Below are positions 1 through 11,372 of a stretch of 64,000 nucleotides of DNA, piece by piece. How positions within the stretch are numbered: position 1 is the first letter of the stretch; each line of letters opens with the position of its first letter. The notes beneath the pieces were generated by a model, which saw nothing but the letters and a program-made list of their open reading frames with translations, was not told where the DNA came from and made no database searches. A program made the position numbers and the translations under genes. The stretch lies in contig NC_089272.1 in NCBI RefSeq assembly GCF_963678975.1, forward strand, positions 18,489,399 to 18,553,398, read 5' to 3'. The stretch is from Dysidea avara. Lineage: Eukaryota > Porifera > Demospongiae > Dictyoceratida > Dysideidae.

Positions 1-1115
1 AGGAGTTCTACAGATTCCCATACATGACTAAAGACTGCTAACTACAGCAACAAAAGTTCATTCGCCCATGCACATTTTATTAGCTATAATGCCACAATTT
101 GCAGAAATATTCTTTCCTCAATAAAAATCTAAAGCAATAAAGTCCCTTTAGTATAGCTACTTTCACATGAATGCTCTATAGAGTTACTTGACTGCTCTAT
201 TAGAGTATATAGGTGACTGCTCTGTTAGAGTATCTCGATCTTTCCTGGAGCTAAACAGCAGCACTATGTTTTCAGTAGTTAGCTAATACGAATATTATTG
301 GAGAACACCACGGTAATCACGATATCACGATAATATCATTTCCAAGAATTTTTGATGATACTCGTATTGTTACATCAAAATATCGAAGTTTTACGATATA
401 ACCGAGATACCGCCCACCCCTAGTACTACTGTACTGTTTGATACACTTTGGTAGTGTTTGAAAATCCATGAAAATTTTTAATTAGGTAACATTGCTCAAC
501 CTCAAAAATTTTGTGCTTCTAAATATTTAGGCTATACAGTATTGTGCTGTAAAGTCCAACCTTTATATTGGCATGATGACCTTTATCAAGCATTTTCTAT
601 TGGTTATTCCCTTTTCCACTTTTGTTCCTGTCTCGCTCCCATTTTCCTAGAATTCTACTTACCCAGTGTAGATGGCCTCTTGCTATTATCCCCACTAAAT
701 TTCTAATCTTTTTTATATTTGTAGTAGTATTAATGTAGCACATGAGTAGTTATAGCATACAAAAGTTAACACACAAGGACAAAAAAATACAGTATTATTA
801 GATTTTTTTGTGTATCATATGCAATAATTATATTGTATATTGTACAATTACTGATCTTCACCTGATCATTGGGAGTGACTTATAAATATTATATTATATA
901 TTTGGTGATCCTAATTTACTATACATATGCTGCCTCTACTTCTTTGCTCACCATCAGTTCATTATTTTGTTGGATGTGTCTGTGTGTAATATTTTCTAGC
1001 CTTTCAGATTTCTCATTTGTAATACAAAATTACATTAATTTTTGCAATCGTATGGTAAATTATCTGCAGTGTTGATTTGTAGCATTAATATTATATTTTT
1101 CTATCCATTGAATAG
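1..1115. other. 5' flank or intron before the first Ig exon
   Basis: No convincing exon is seen here. Two copies of the dispersed palindromic motif CTCTAWTAGAG lie at about 194-229. The stretch 290-421 ends in CACCCCTAG and is rich in ATATCG words, which resembles a worn hAT-type MITE, but I see no clear left end. The last 40 bases form a weak pyrimidine tract before the acceptor AG at 1114-1115. The rest is AT-rich and unremarkable. Confidence 0.5.
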
Positions 1116-1757
1116 TATCTAATCCCAGTTTAACTATACCTAATCCAAACACTCAGATAGTTGGTCAGTCATTAACACTTGAGTGTATTGTGACTACTGT
1201 GAGAGGTATCACCAGTAGAGTGAATATTGTGTGGAGTAGAAGTGATGGAATACTTGAGACTATTACTGGAGTTGACTCAAACTTTTCAAGTGATAATTAT
1301 ACAGTGTATTTGACTTTCTATGCCATCCCATTATTGAGTACAACTGATGATGGTAGAGCATACCAGTGTGAGATAGTGATCAATGCCAGTCCACCAGTTA
1401 TGGCTACTGGTAGTGTCACACTGGATGTTACAGTTCCTACTCCTACAGTCAGTATAACACCATCTGGTTCTACACAAGGAGCTATGGTAGGTAGTCCTCA
1501 AGATATCCAGTGTATAGTGAGTACAGTTAGTGGAGTGGAGTTGAGTTCAGTAATGATAAGTTGGATGGGACCTGGAGGAGACACTATTACAAATGATAGT
1601 AGAGTGACCATCAGTCCAACCAGTGGTAGTGGTAACAATTACACTAGTAGTCTCCAGTTTAAGTACCTGATGGAGGGAGATGAGGGTGCATATGAGTGTA
1701 ATGTGATGATACTGGAAACTACTGCATCAACAAATGTTGAGATAGAAATGCTTATAA
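1116..1757 (+). CDS. Ig-domain exon pair alpha-1 (fused A+B), internal exon of large Ig gene
   Basis: A 642 bp phase 1-1 exon (214 codons) encodes two Ig-like domains of an extracellular adhesion or recognition protein. The acceptor AG is at 1114-1115 and the donor GTAAGC starts at 1758. Domain A (about residues 1-104) has Cys24, Trp40 and Cys85 in TTDDGRAYQC, the canonical strand B, C and F residues. Domain B (about 105-214) has Cys133, Trp150 and Cys195 in EGDEGAYEC. The A-B junction reads straight through D-V-T-V-P-T-P-T at the place where the beta and gamma pairs carry a small intron. The variable block after Trp40 contains S-R-S-D-G-I-L-E-T. It opens the first alpha-beta-gamma cassette, and upstream exons lie outside the window. 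Domain class is secure; function is inferred. Confidence 0.9.
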
Positions 1758-2926
1758 GTAAGCTGCATATTTAATAAAACTAATACATGCATTCACCTTA
1801 AATATAAGCTAGAAAGATGTAGTACAAAACATGTAGTTTAAAATGAATCATATTGCCAATGGCAAAAGACATTGCTGCTCATGAATAGACTGACTGTTGA
1901 CTGGCTGTACATGAACAGACTATTGAAAAACTTAGCTTGTCCACACTGTAAGATTGCTTTTGCAAGCTCTATGGTAAGCCATATAGGCAGTCTAAGACTT
2001 TGATTAAAGTCTGTCCAACATGTATATTAATGTAATATAGTGCAGGTTGTACAAATACATTGTATTATTATACTTTTGTGAGTGAACTAGCACACAAGTG
2101 CTCATGCCCAACTGTACTTTGTTTTTGCACAAATTGTTAAATTCATGCTCCATAAAATTTGCTCTCATTTCTCTTGTTGTATGTCACTCACTGCATTTGG
2201 TGAAAGTCCACTGCAAAAAGAACTTGAGTATGAAAAGGGCATATACTCGAAAGTAAATATAACTGGTGACTAAAAGAGCTGAGATTAGTGGTTAAGGATC
2301 ACTGTTAATGTAACTAACTGCACTTGTGACCAAGTTTTATAAAACTGATCATCTGACAAAACCAAACTAACACCATCAGTGGGTAGCTACACTGCCATAC
2401 TACTTGTTTTAAGACTTACTATTACTGAAACAAGATTAGGTTAGTTTTACGAGCCCCTATTTAGGGTGGTGTGACAAGCTTTAATGGCAATTATGGCCTT
2501 GGAAAGGACCATCTTGATGAGAACCAGTAGTACACTCGTGGATGGCTTACTAATTTTGGCCATATGTTAGCTGTGTTGATTCTGTTACATATCAGCCACG
2601 AAGAAACCAGCACAACCATACACCTTTGTGCCTGGGCTTCAGTTAATGTTCTTGCTTATTTTGAAGTCTGTCTTCCACCCCACCACCCCTACCCTCCACT
2701 CCTTTGTAAGCATTTGTGATACTGCAAAACTAGTCAATATTTTAATCTTGTTTGTTACTTTCATGAACACAACTATTTTTACAGCCAAACTGTTTTATCA
2801 TCAGTATAACATTTACAGAAACTAATTCAAGAAAATACATTGTAAGCTTCTATAGTAGAATTTGACAAATTTATTTCATAGAACAACTCAACTAATGATC
2901 TGCTGCTTGATACTCGCTATTACAAT

Positions 2927-3524
2927 AGACAAATTCCATAATAAGGCTTTATTGCATATAGAAATAACTGTTGTCACTAGCAACCTGAATTTCCCATTAT
3001 TTTTAGGTGATAACGTCTAAAGTAACGTCTCCAAATTTTGAAAGGATAGCATATATATGTCATAAGATATGATAATTTGAAATTTTCAGTTTTCCCATAC
3101 ATATCTATGTGAGAGGGCTACAGTTGCCCCTTCTGGGCAGTCACAAAAATGAGGTATTTCAACATATTCAAAAACCATAAATTTAAAAGTACATATATCT
3201 CAAAATTACATAATTTGTAGGTGTGAATGTCAACAATAATCTCTCCAAGTTTTAAATGGATAGTGTATATAGGTCATAAGATATGGCATTCTTTGAATCC
3301 CATGATTTGTGTGATTACCGAGAAGGGGCAACTGTTGCCCCTCTCATTGACAATGTATGCAAAAATTGCAACTTCAAAATGTCATATCTCATGGCTTATA
3401 TATGCTATCCTTTTAAAATTTGGAGAGGTGACTTAAGACATTGACGCCTACAAATAATGTAAAATTTAGGTTGCTAAGGGCAACGGTTGATTTTTTCATT
3501 ATTATGAAATTTGTCCATTATGTA
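2927..3524. repeat. Foldback (long inverted repeat) element
   Basis: The left half (about 2927-3130) pairs with the reverse complement of the right half (about 3330-3524). Shared words include TAGCAACCT near the ends, GTCTCCAAATTTT/CTCTCCAAATTTT and GGATAGCATATATA. The two arms flank a centre with short GGGCAACTGTTGCCCC-type palindromes. It is probably a non-autonomous DNA transposon. No open reading frame of interest and no target duplication were resolved. Confidence 0.6.
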
Positions 3525-3752
3525 TAGCCAGATAGTCTAGCAGGAAAAGTTCTGTATTATTATTCAGAGCCAGAGCCCAGAGATTTTGAGTGGTCAGGCC
3601 ATGCAATGCATAGAGATCATAGTCATGCATACTACTTTTTAATGATCTGATACAATATTAAAATCAGCAATTATAATACCGCATGCATGTGCTAAGCAGA
3701 TGCATGCGGTATACATTGACATGCTAAGCTAGTGGCTAAGCTAGTAGCTAAG

Positions 3753-4600
3753 TAGGCATGAGGCTATTATGCTCCAAAAATTGAGCATTATGCTTTTGAG
3801 CAGTGCTCAAAAAATTACCTATTATGCTTTTGAGAATTGCCCATTATTCCCAAAATTATGCCACTATAATTGGCTATTAATGCCAGTTAATTGCTGTATC
3901 AGACCATTTTCATTGATGTTTAAGCTTCAAATATTCTTGCATTCTTTAGCTGGTTGTTTTATTAGAGTATTTTGTTTCAGTATGACTGCTTTGTTACAGT
4001 AAATATTCAGTGACTGCAGGGGCGGAGGAAGCGTCTACATGTTGGGTAGGCAACTGTAAGATCATACTTCTATGACCATCACCAGCATCATAGTTGTGCA
4101 ATCACAACCAGCATTTGCAACATGCTTAGGCCAGCTCCAGAAATTTTTTGAAAAATTGCTTTCTGCGATTGAATCTGGAGACAATTTCACATCTATAAAA
4201 TAATGCATAGCTAATATAGTCTAATGGAATGAATAGTCACTGACTGCTCTATTAGGGTATCGATGACTAATCTATTAGAGTATCTCGAGTGATAATAACC
4301 AAAAGCGATCCTAAAAAATCAGAGCAACCAGACTGCTTTCTATGGACTTGGAACATGGCTCAATAGTTGCCACTAAAAGTTGGGTAGGCAACTACCCGGT
4401 TCCGCCGCCCCTGGACTGTTCTATTAGAGTTTCTGACTGCTCTATTAGAGTACCTCGATTTTTTTTTAACGGAATTGTGCAATTTGCATATTTTCCTACT
4501 GTTAAAGCTTTATATTCACTTCAGAATGCTAGCATAATTCCTGATTCCCACACATACCTATTATTCCCGGAATTATGCCAGCATAATCGCCGCATCCCTA
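3753..4600. mobile_element. hAT-like non-autonomous element (family B) with nested insertion
   Basis: The ends TAGGCATGAGGCTATTATGC and, inverted, TAGGGATGCGGCGATTATGC are terminal inverted repeats. An exact 8 bp target duplication TAGCTAAG flanks them (3745-3752 and 4601-4608), the size expected for hAT. A second copy without the inner insertion is at 42518-42909. The interior carries the CTCTATTAGAG motif. It is interrupted at 4017-4413 by a different element. Confidence 0.8.
4017..4413. mobile_element. CAGGGGCGG-TIR MITE nested in family B element
   Basis: It starts CAGGGGCGGAGGAAGC and ends GTTCCGCCGCCCCTG, an inverted pair. The flanks repeat GACTG (4012-4016 and 4414-4418). The sister family B copy at about 42735 reads straight through GTGACTGTTCT, which shows the empty site and confirms a 5 bp duplication. 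The termini look hAT-like although the duplication is 5 bp rather than 8 bp. Confidence 0.8.
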
Positions 4601-5930
4601 TAGCTAAGCTAGCATGCTCCCCCCAAAAAAATTGGAAATAGTGAAATGGCATCTGGAGGCCATTTTACATAGCTACAAAGTCTCTTTCTCTAATATTTTC
4701 TCTAATGTCAATGATATATCCTGGTAATTTTGTGCTATAGTACCAAATGATTTAATTTCACTGGAACTTTTAAAAAGTAAAAGTTTATGACAATCAACAT
4801 AGATGTAATGGTTTAGACCAAGCAGTGTAATTAGAACAATGTATATTATATGCTAAATTCTCTATCAGAATATATGTAATGACTGCTCTATTAGAGTATC
4901 TCATTATTTTTACAAATTCAAAGTGGTCCAGCCAATTCCAGAATGGCCAGACTGTGGGTTCCGGCCTCTGCAATTACAAGAAGAACATTTAAATAAGAAC
5001 CATAGAAATAAAAGTAATAAGATAAGGTAGGGTGCTTACATGTTCAGCTATATATACCAGTATATACACATTTAATTCCTATACTTCTGAATCAGTCATA
5101 CATGCATATGTATAGTTAGTGACCATGACTGAAGTAAGGATTAAATGTCCACCACAGTATAGCTACACATATACGTTTCTTACTTTGTTTTATTACATGT
5201 TATTCTATGTTCCCTACTTGAAATTAAAATTCCAAGTAAACTTTTCCTGCAACACAATTTGTGACAGTTTGACAGTTTGTGACAGTTTGATTTTTCACAA
5301 AGCTACAGAATCAACAAGGCTTGAGTGATCTGCTTTTGCTGGCTGCTTTTTCCAAGCCCACTGGCAAGCCATACAAGCAGCCTGGAGCATTAATGGAGCT
5401 CTGGCCAACCTGGAGATGACTATGTAACTGTACAATTCCTTGGTGTGATGTTGAATAGAGACTTGTGCTGCAAATTTCCTTTCATTTTAGCCAGTTTTTG
5501 TACCTGAATTCCCCATAATTTATTCCTATGCATTCCTATTTCATTTTGTAAATAATCTCTTGCCTTCTCCACCCTCTGGCTTGCCTGATACAGTCAACCT
5601 CGAGTTAAAAACTATCTAAAATGGTAGGAAACTTAACTGTTGGCTACATGTACAGTGAATTTTCTGAAAGGTAAGGAATGGTGTAAAATGTGTAAAAATT
5701 TGGTATAATTAGCTTAACTATTAACAAGCCACAACACACCAAATACTTAAAACCAGAATTTAAGCAATAAGACTGATTTTCCCAGACATAGTCACATTTA
5801 TGACTGGTGAACCTGCACATGCTATAAGGGAAGAATGGTACCAGACATTTTAAAAGTTTGCATCTGAATGAGTGCCCTGCAAACAATTACTGAATTGTTA
5901 AGTAAGCATTTCAATTCATTTTCATCATCT

Positions 5931-6420
5931 GTGTTCACTTGCTATATAAAGTACTACAAACAAATAATGGTGTGAAAAGCATCTCTGCTATCACTCCAAT
6001 CAATACGGACAATATAGATAATTCCTGGGTTTTAATGTGATAGTAATCCATAGATACTGTCTAGTAACATTACCGTGAATCAAAACCTATGCTGTATAGT
6101 AGAGAAAGAAATGGGACATACTGAAGGACAAAGGTTAGTCCATGATGCATGCATTGTAGCTGCTACAGTACATAAAAAAGACACTTCTCAGGCCGAGCAG
6201 TGAAGATATCAAGCTTATAATGGTAATTATACTGTAGTTGGTTGTGATTAACTAAAGGCATCAGTTAGTTAGTTAGTTGTTCCGAAGAAATTTCAGTTAA
6301 TTAATGTTTTAAAGTTCTATAGTGACTTATTGAAAGCATTTTGGAAGGCATGTGTTAGCTTAATTATACACCAATTCTGCCAAGCTGTCATGAAGGATAA
6401 TTAATGCTGGTTTTAGAGTG
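5931..6420. repeat. Family-A dispersed repeat, partial copy
   Basis: It shares ordered blocks with 42050-42500 and 63470-63900: GCTATATAAAG-type start, GGACAAAGGTTAGTCCATGA, AAAGGCATCAGTTAGTTAG and a run ending TTTGGAAGGCATG. On the minus strand it keeps pieces of the conserved peptide H-G-L-T-F-V-L and E-L-S-I-L-S-V described at 40410-40800, now with stops. It is a decayed copy. Confidence 0.55.
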
Positions 6421-6514
6421 GTATTTTTGCAGATACAATAAGTGCAAACTTTCATGACCCAGTACAGTATTATATTATATCTGTAATTTCTTTATGTTTG
6501 ACTGAAGACATCAA

Positions 6515-6702
6515 TAGAGATGTACCAATAATCAGATTGGTGATCGGATCGGTTGCTGATATGGCAATTTCTACTATATTAGTAATTGGCACAAATGCTC
6601 TAAGTATACAATAATTGGATCGGTATAATCAGTATCGCCTCTTTTAGGTACAGATTAATCGGTTATTGATACAATTGAAAAAATCTTATCGGTACATCAC
6701 TA
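6515..6702. mobile_element. Short hAT MITE
   Basis: The ends TAGAGATGTACC and, inverted, TAGTGATGTACC match. The flanking octamers GACATCAA (6507-6514) and GGCATCAA (6703-6710) agree at 7 of 8 bases, as expected for a worn hAT duplication. The inside is only GATCGG/ATCGGT-rich sequence with no coding capacity. Confidence 0.75.
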
Positions 6703-6853
6703 GGCATCAATATACAATAGATACCCATTTGAAATACACCTTCATTATAATTATTTCTAACCACCAATGGGGAAAGTTTAGTGCCATTTAAAATGTTTCT
6801 AGCATTGTACTTCTTGCTGCTCTTACAGCATATGCACTTAACATCTTCACTTT

Positions 6854-6942
6854 GCATAGAAAGGAACTGTCTAAGAATTGTTGCGATATTGCAACATAGC
6901 ATAGAAAGGAACTGTCTAAGAATTGTTGCGATATTGCAACAA
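6854..6942. repeat. Tandem duplication of a 45 bp unit
   Basis: The word CATAGAAAGGAACTGTCTAA followed by GAATTGTTGCGATATTGCAAC occurs twice in tandem, starting near 6855 and 6900. The core GTTGCGATATTGCAAC is itself palindromic. The copies look identical, which suggests a recent slip duplication. Confidence 0.85.
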
Positions 6943-7263
6943 ACATTGAATCATACAGTGATGTTATCAATTCATGTGAGTAGCAATATAATTATGGCAA
7001 TAAAGAAGTTTACCACACATATCTATTTTCCTTACTCTTGCAACTATAGCTAACTAAGCAATAATGAAAGAGGTACTGGCTATAAATTTACCAGTAATTG
7101 TCACAACAGAATTGTTTATCTTAATTTCCTTATTGAACTGTTTTAAGGAGAAAGCTACACACTTTCAAGTACAAAAATCTAATATTCATTTTCACAAATT
7201 TAGTCAGAACTGATTTGCACAAAGTGCCATTAATTATAAAAATTTACTTCAATCTTTTTATAG

Positions 7264-7584
7264 TTCCAATAACAAGAGTTAATCTAACTACTCCCAACAC
7301 TCAGATAGTTGGTCAGTCACTAACACTGGAGTGTAGTGTGATTACTGTGAGAGGTATCACCAGTAGAGTGGATATTGTGTGGAGTAGTGATGATGGCTAT
7401 CAACTGAAAAGAAATGAAGGAGTCAGTTTTAACTACATCATGGACAACTCAGTAGTTTATACAACTAGATATACTATCCCACAGTTAAGCACAACTGATG
7501 AAAATAGAGCATACCAGTGTGAAGTAGTGATCAACAGTAATTCATCAATTTCATCTAGTGGTAATGTTATTCTGAATGTTACTG
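7264..7584 (+). CDS. Ig-domain exon, A domain of pair beta-1
   Basis: A 321 bp phase 1-1 exon (107 codons) for one Ig-like domain: acceptor TTTTTATAG before 7264, donor GTAGGT at 7585. Cys24, Trp40 and Cys86 are in place; the F-strand motif reads TTDENRAYQC, with Asn replacing the usual Gly. The ATG at 7215 lies in the intron, so the hydrophobic stretch it would encode is the polypyrimidine tract and not a signal peptide. The end G-N-V-I-L-N-V-T-G is followed by an intron of 15 kb before the next Ig exon at 22579, whereas sister pairs have an A-B intron of 54-60 bp. Confidence 0.88.
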
Positions 7585-7842
7585 GTAGGTTTCAGTTAAT
7601 GTAATTTATTGCAACACAATAAAAAATGAAGTTAACATGCTTAATGAGTTTATAAACTTAATTGTATTGGAAGACCTATTTGCTTTGCTGTCAATTGTTT
7701 TAATTCATGGTACGTTAAATGCAAAGTTTGTATATAATTTGGTTTATGCAGTACCTTATTATGGTAACCCATCATTTCCTCAGTTGTCTTTCCCAAAAGA
7801 AATGTATGTAACTGGGAGGCAAAAAATTGTAAATTTAAACAA

Positions 7843-8139
7843 GTAGAATAAGGATTGAAGTTGTGATTCTTAAAAAAAAACTGCGTAAACAAGAAATCAT
7901 AGGGATGGTGATTCACAATACTACTTAATACATCAATACAAGCCAAGTAGCTTGATTTGTGTACATTGAATTTAAGATTCTTATTTCGACTGTTCAATAA
8001 AAAGCCGAAATAGGAATCTTAAATTCAATGTACACAAATCAAGCTGCTTGGCTTGTATTGATGTATTGTGAATCACCATCCCTATTACTTTTTGTTTATG
8101 CAATTTTTTTCAGAATCACAACTTCAATCCCTATTCTAC
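7843..8139. repeat. Near-perfect foldback (about 140 bp arms)
   Basis: GTAGAATAAGGATTGAAGTT at the left returns inverted as AACTTCAATCCCTATTCTAC at the right, and the arms keep pairing inward through AATTCAATGTACACAAATC to a small loop near 7990-8005. The arms differ at only a few bases, so the element is young. It has no coding content and would fold into a long hairpin if transcribed with the intron. Confidence 0.85.
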
Positions 8140-8394
8140 TTCATTACATTTACGGTTTTTTGCTCCCCTAGTTTCTGAAATTTTTTCATGTCGATGGCAA
8201 CACAATTTTATGGCAGGTGTGCACTGCATGCAGTAACACTGTATAGTACTGCTGCATGGATTTCATGATGTAACTTGTCCATACACACACTGAAAATAGC
8301 AAATCAAATTTACCATACACCAGGTGTAAATAAAATTTGACAAATTCACACTCACTGGTCTTAATAAAATAAATGTTAAAAAGCAAGCAGTTGC

Positions 8395-9052
8395 CAGTGT
8401 CGAGAATAACGCGCTACAAAAGTAACGCATTGCATAATAGTTGTTACATTTTGTGATTTCAGGTAATATAACACGCTACTATTCATAGTCTAGTAATATA
8501 ACTTAAGTTACTTTCAAGGAACCCATTGTTCGTTATATTAGTAATAAAAGTAACGTGTTATTACTACGTAACGAGTTACTATTACAGTTCGTTAGAAACG
8601 TGTAGCGATATTCATAACACATTACCAGGTCCATTACTAACCAATTAGTGTTACTCAGCAGTTTAGTAGCTGCAGTAATCTACTGTCCCGATCCCATATC
8701 AATAAAATCATCCATATTAGTTCACACCTCAGACAACTGGTCACGTGATTTGCCAGCAAGGTTTAGGTATGGCTTAAGTAGTAAAAATAATGAACATCTC
8801 TAGATTCTCTACACAGATGCAAGAAGCCAGTAGCTATATTTAGAGGAGTGTTTACTATATGCTAGCTCAATAACTAACATGCAAGATGTAAAGGAAAGGT
8901 GTATGGTCAGAGCAAAAGTAACTTAATGTAATATATTAAGTTACCTTTCATTTGGATCATGGAGTAATATGTAACTGTAACTTATTACATTGCCCAAAAG
9001 TAAAGAGTAATATGTAATATATTACACTGACAAAGGAACTTTCCCAACACTG
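8395..9052. mobile_element. hAT element of the CAGTGTTGGG type
   Basis: It starts CAGTGTCGAGAATAACGCG and ends TTCCCAACACTG. The exact 8 bp duplication GCAGTTGC flanks it at 8387-8394 and 9053-9060. The interior is full of GTAACGC/GTTACTTT/TAATATGTAA words, typical of this widespread non-autonomous hAT group. No open frame for a transposase is present. Confidence 0.85.
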
Positions 9053-9360
9053 GCAGTTGCATAGACTCCACATCACTGGCTTTTGAGGTGCTTATTTACA
9101 GGGCCGGCTCTGGGAAAATTGGGTTGGGTGGGCCATTCATGTTCAGTGGTAGGTAGTGTGTGAAGCACACTCAGCATGCTCCTGTTAGGGGGTCCGGGGA
9201 GCGTGCTCCCCCAGGAAAAAAATTTAATAATCAACTAGGAAATACCATCTAGAAGCATATTTAACCTAATTTCAGTTGGGCATAGTTATCCGATATTACA
9301 ATCAATAACTACATTGAATTCATTCATTACCAGCTGCATGTATAAGCATTCAATCTATAA

Positions 9361-9745
9361 GGCCACTCCAAATAAATTCTCTGCTTCCGGTCCACCGCCC
9401 GCATCTGGTTATTGTCAGCTCTAAATTATTTCATCATTCCGTATTCTTTCATTATTTTCTGGTTATTCTTGCATACTGACAGGCCTATCTTGAATTAGTG
9501 TCGGCTCATGTGTCAGTAGTTCGGCACGGACTTCACGTTTGTGCTATTTTGCAACTTAAAAAGGAAAAAAACAAGCTTAAGCATGCTTTTATGCAGCTTT
9601 TTATGGTTTTTCCAATTGCCATGCAGGCAAATAATGACTTGAAAATATGTCAATACTATAACGAAATAATGGAAATGAACCGCCCGCCCGCATGCAAATA
9701 TGCCTGAGTCCAGGACGGGAAACAGAGAATTTATTTGGAGTGGCC
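9361..9745. mobile_element. PIF/Harbinger-type MITE, copy 1
   Basis: The terminal repeats begin GGCCACTCCAAATAAATTC and the element sits between TAA and TAA, a TWA-type 3 bp duplication typical of PIF/Harbinger. Subterminal GCGGGCGG tracts are present. A copy in opposite orientation is at 28340-28723. Both copies can encode the same short C-terminal peptide NEIMEM-(N/Y)-RPPACKYA, but the upstream frame differs, so I do not call a gene. Confidence 0.82.
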
Positions 9746-10067
9746 TAATCTTATTGGCCAGTTGCTAGATGAATAATGAGCACAGTACTGTTAGCTACTG
9801 TAATAGTGATGTGGCCTAATTTGTACTACATAAACAATAAGGCACCCACAAATATGCTCTGCTAAGACTTTTCCGTAATACTCCGTGTTTGAGAGACTGA
9901 TACACTTGTAGTACAGTATCTAAGTCCTCTAACCTACTTATGCAGTACAGACTGGTGCTTAGTATAATTTACAAGAAGTTTTGGTAGGTTCGAGTGTAAG
10001 CTTTACTAAAATAGCAGCACTTGCACGCGTATTTGTATGGCTTCTCGTACTGTTAGTCTATTTTGAT

Positions 10068-10640
10068 TATTATTATTATTATAAAAATACACACACAGTT
10101 TATTAATGACTAATTATATAAACTGGTAAGAGTCAGTTTCAGCTCGAACACTATCCAGTACCTGAGAGCTGTAGCGCCTGGTGAAAGATTGAAGCTGTAC
10201 CAAACATAGGCGGTGGAAGGGGGGGGGGGGGGGGGGGGGGTAGGGGGCTTAGCCCCCCCTCAGAATGATATCACATCGAAATTATCCTTCTTGGAGTGGG
10301 GCTGAAACCGTGATAAAGATCGAGATACTCTAAAGTCTAATAGAGCAGTCGCTCTAATAGAGCAATGAGTATGTAGCGAGCTATGTAATGATTTTTATGT
10401 AGTTTATCAGCTATAAATACGTAGCTGGTGAGGTGGAAAGCTATTGACAGGTGGTTGTGGCCTTTTTTTTTTTTGGTCTCACTTTACCAAACCAGAGATA
10501 AGTCTGGGTCAGCCCAGCCCCCCCTCATATCAACTACTTCCTCGCCCCTGGTACCAAGTAGAACAAGCCTTTGCAGATGGAAATATTTGACGTCGTGTAA
10601 ATCGAGTAAGTCAACGTACTGGGAAAAATTCTTATATATT
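10068..10640 (-). pseudogene. Non-LTR retrotransposon reverse-transcriptase tail, copy 1
   Basis: On the minus strand the frame reads Y-V-D-L-L-D-L-H-D-V, then L-Q-R-L-V-L-L-G-T-A-S-I, then L-Q-L-S-G-T-G and stop. This matches copy 2 at 10683-10990 (L-Q-K-T-A-L-L-G-T-A-T-I). It is the extreme C-terminus of a reverse-transcriptase polyprotein common in marine invertebrate non-LTR elements. A MITE at 10205-10550 splits the L-G-T-A motif. Upstream parts are missing, so it is a 5'-truncated dead copy. Confidence 0.65.
10205..10550. mobile_element. hAT MITE (GGCGG-ended), copy 1
   Basis: It starts CATAGGCGGTGGAAGG and ends CTTCCTCGCCCCTG. The flanks GTACCAAA and GTACCAAG give an 8 bp duplication with one mismatch. 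Inside are a run of about 24 G, the CTCTAATAGAG motif, and a T tract followed by GGTCT. It is closely related to 12515-12871. Confidence 0.82.
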
Positions 10641-10682
10641 ATTATTAAATTAATCATAGAAACATGTAAAATACATACATGA

Positions 10683-10990
10683 ACTGGTAAAAGCGTTTAT
10701 AGCTCAGAGTGCTACCCACACCCTGAGAGCTGAAGAACTTTTCTTAAGATGGTTGCGGTTCCCAATAGAGCTGTCTTCTGTAATAAGTAGAAGGTAAGAT
10801 TCAAAAGTTCCAAAAAACCCTGAAATCTCTTAGAAATAGAGCCAATAGCTCCAATTACTACAGGAACCATCAATGTTTTCTTTTACCATAATCTTTCTAG
10901 TTCGACTCTTAAGTCCTGGTATTTAGAGAGCTTTTCCTCTTCCTTACCAGATAGATGCTTGTCAGCAGGAATAGATACATCAATCATCAT
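10683..10990 (-). pseudogene. Non-LTR retrotransposon reverse-transcriptase tail, copy 2
   Basis: The minus strand reads D-V-S-I-P-A-D-K, then KYQDLRVELERLW followed by a stop where a Lys or Trp codon would be expected, then VVPVVIGAIGSISKRF and L-L-G-T-A-T-I-L-R-K-V-L. These are hallmarks of a retrotransposon polyprotein C-terminus I recognise from cnidarian and sponge genomes. Truncated upstream near 10990 by CAT/ATT microsatellites. It has at least one in-frame stop. Confidence 0.7.
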
Positions 10991-11135
10991 CATCATCATC
11001 ATTATTATTTTTATTTATTTATTTTTTTATTAACAACATATATATACTTTAAAGCATACATACAGGAGATTCAAATCAATGTCACTCGAGTTCAACTATT
11101 ATTATTGTTATTATTATTATTATTATTATTAGACT
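10982..11135. repeat. CAT and ATT microsatellites
   Basis: (CAT)n at about 10982-11002 runs into ATT-rich sequence, and a clean (ATT)n tract lies at about 11095-11132. These mark the junction between two retrotransposon fragments and probably arose at their 3' tails. Confidence 0.85.
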
Positions 11136-11372
11136 TTACAGTATATACAAGGGTGAAGTGACACAAGGAAGGAGATACAAAAAGAAAAGGGTGTATGCTG
11201 ATGGTCTGGTAGCAACCTGTGCTGCCAGCCATAAGATTAACTACAATTAATTACATAACTATACTTACAAAACAGAAAACAAAAGTTTTACTTACAGAAA
11301 AAAGAAAGAAGAAAACGAAGCTACTTAAACTACTTATTAAAAATTACAGGAGTTATAATTATAGCACATTTA

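Larger units (their letters stand above)
1758..7263 (+). other. Intron (phase 1) after alpha-1
   Basis: A 5.5 kb intron. 1758-2926 shows no element I recognise. A foldback follows at about 2927-3524, a nested pair of hAT-like elements at 3753-4600, a family-A repeat copy at about 5931-6420, a short hAT MITE at 6515-6702 and a 45 bp tandem duplication at 6854-6942. 4601-5930 has one more CTCTATTAGAG motif near 4884 and otherwise nothing clear. Confidence 0.75.

Noticed and set aside
6663..7053. Frames on both strands over 6663-7053
   Set aside because: They arise from the 45 bp tandem duplication, which stays open in several frames.
9498..9707. Small gene in the Harbinger-type MITE (also 28378-28575, minus)
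   Set aside because: Only the last 20 or so codons agree between copies; the upstream frame is shifted. No transposase motif.
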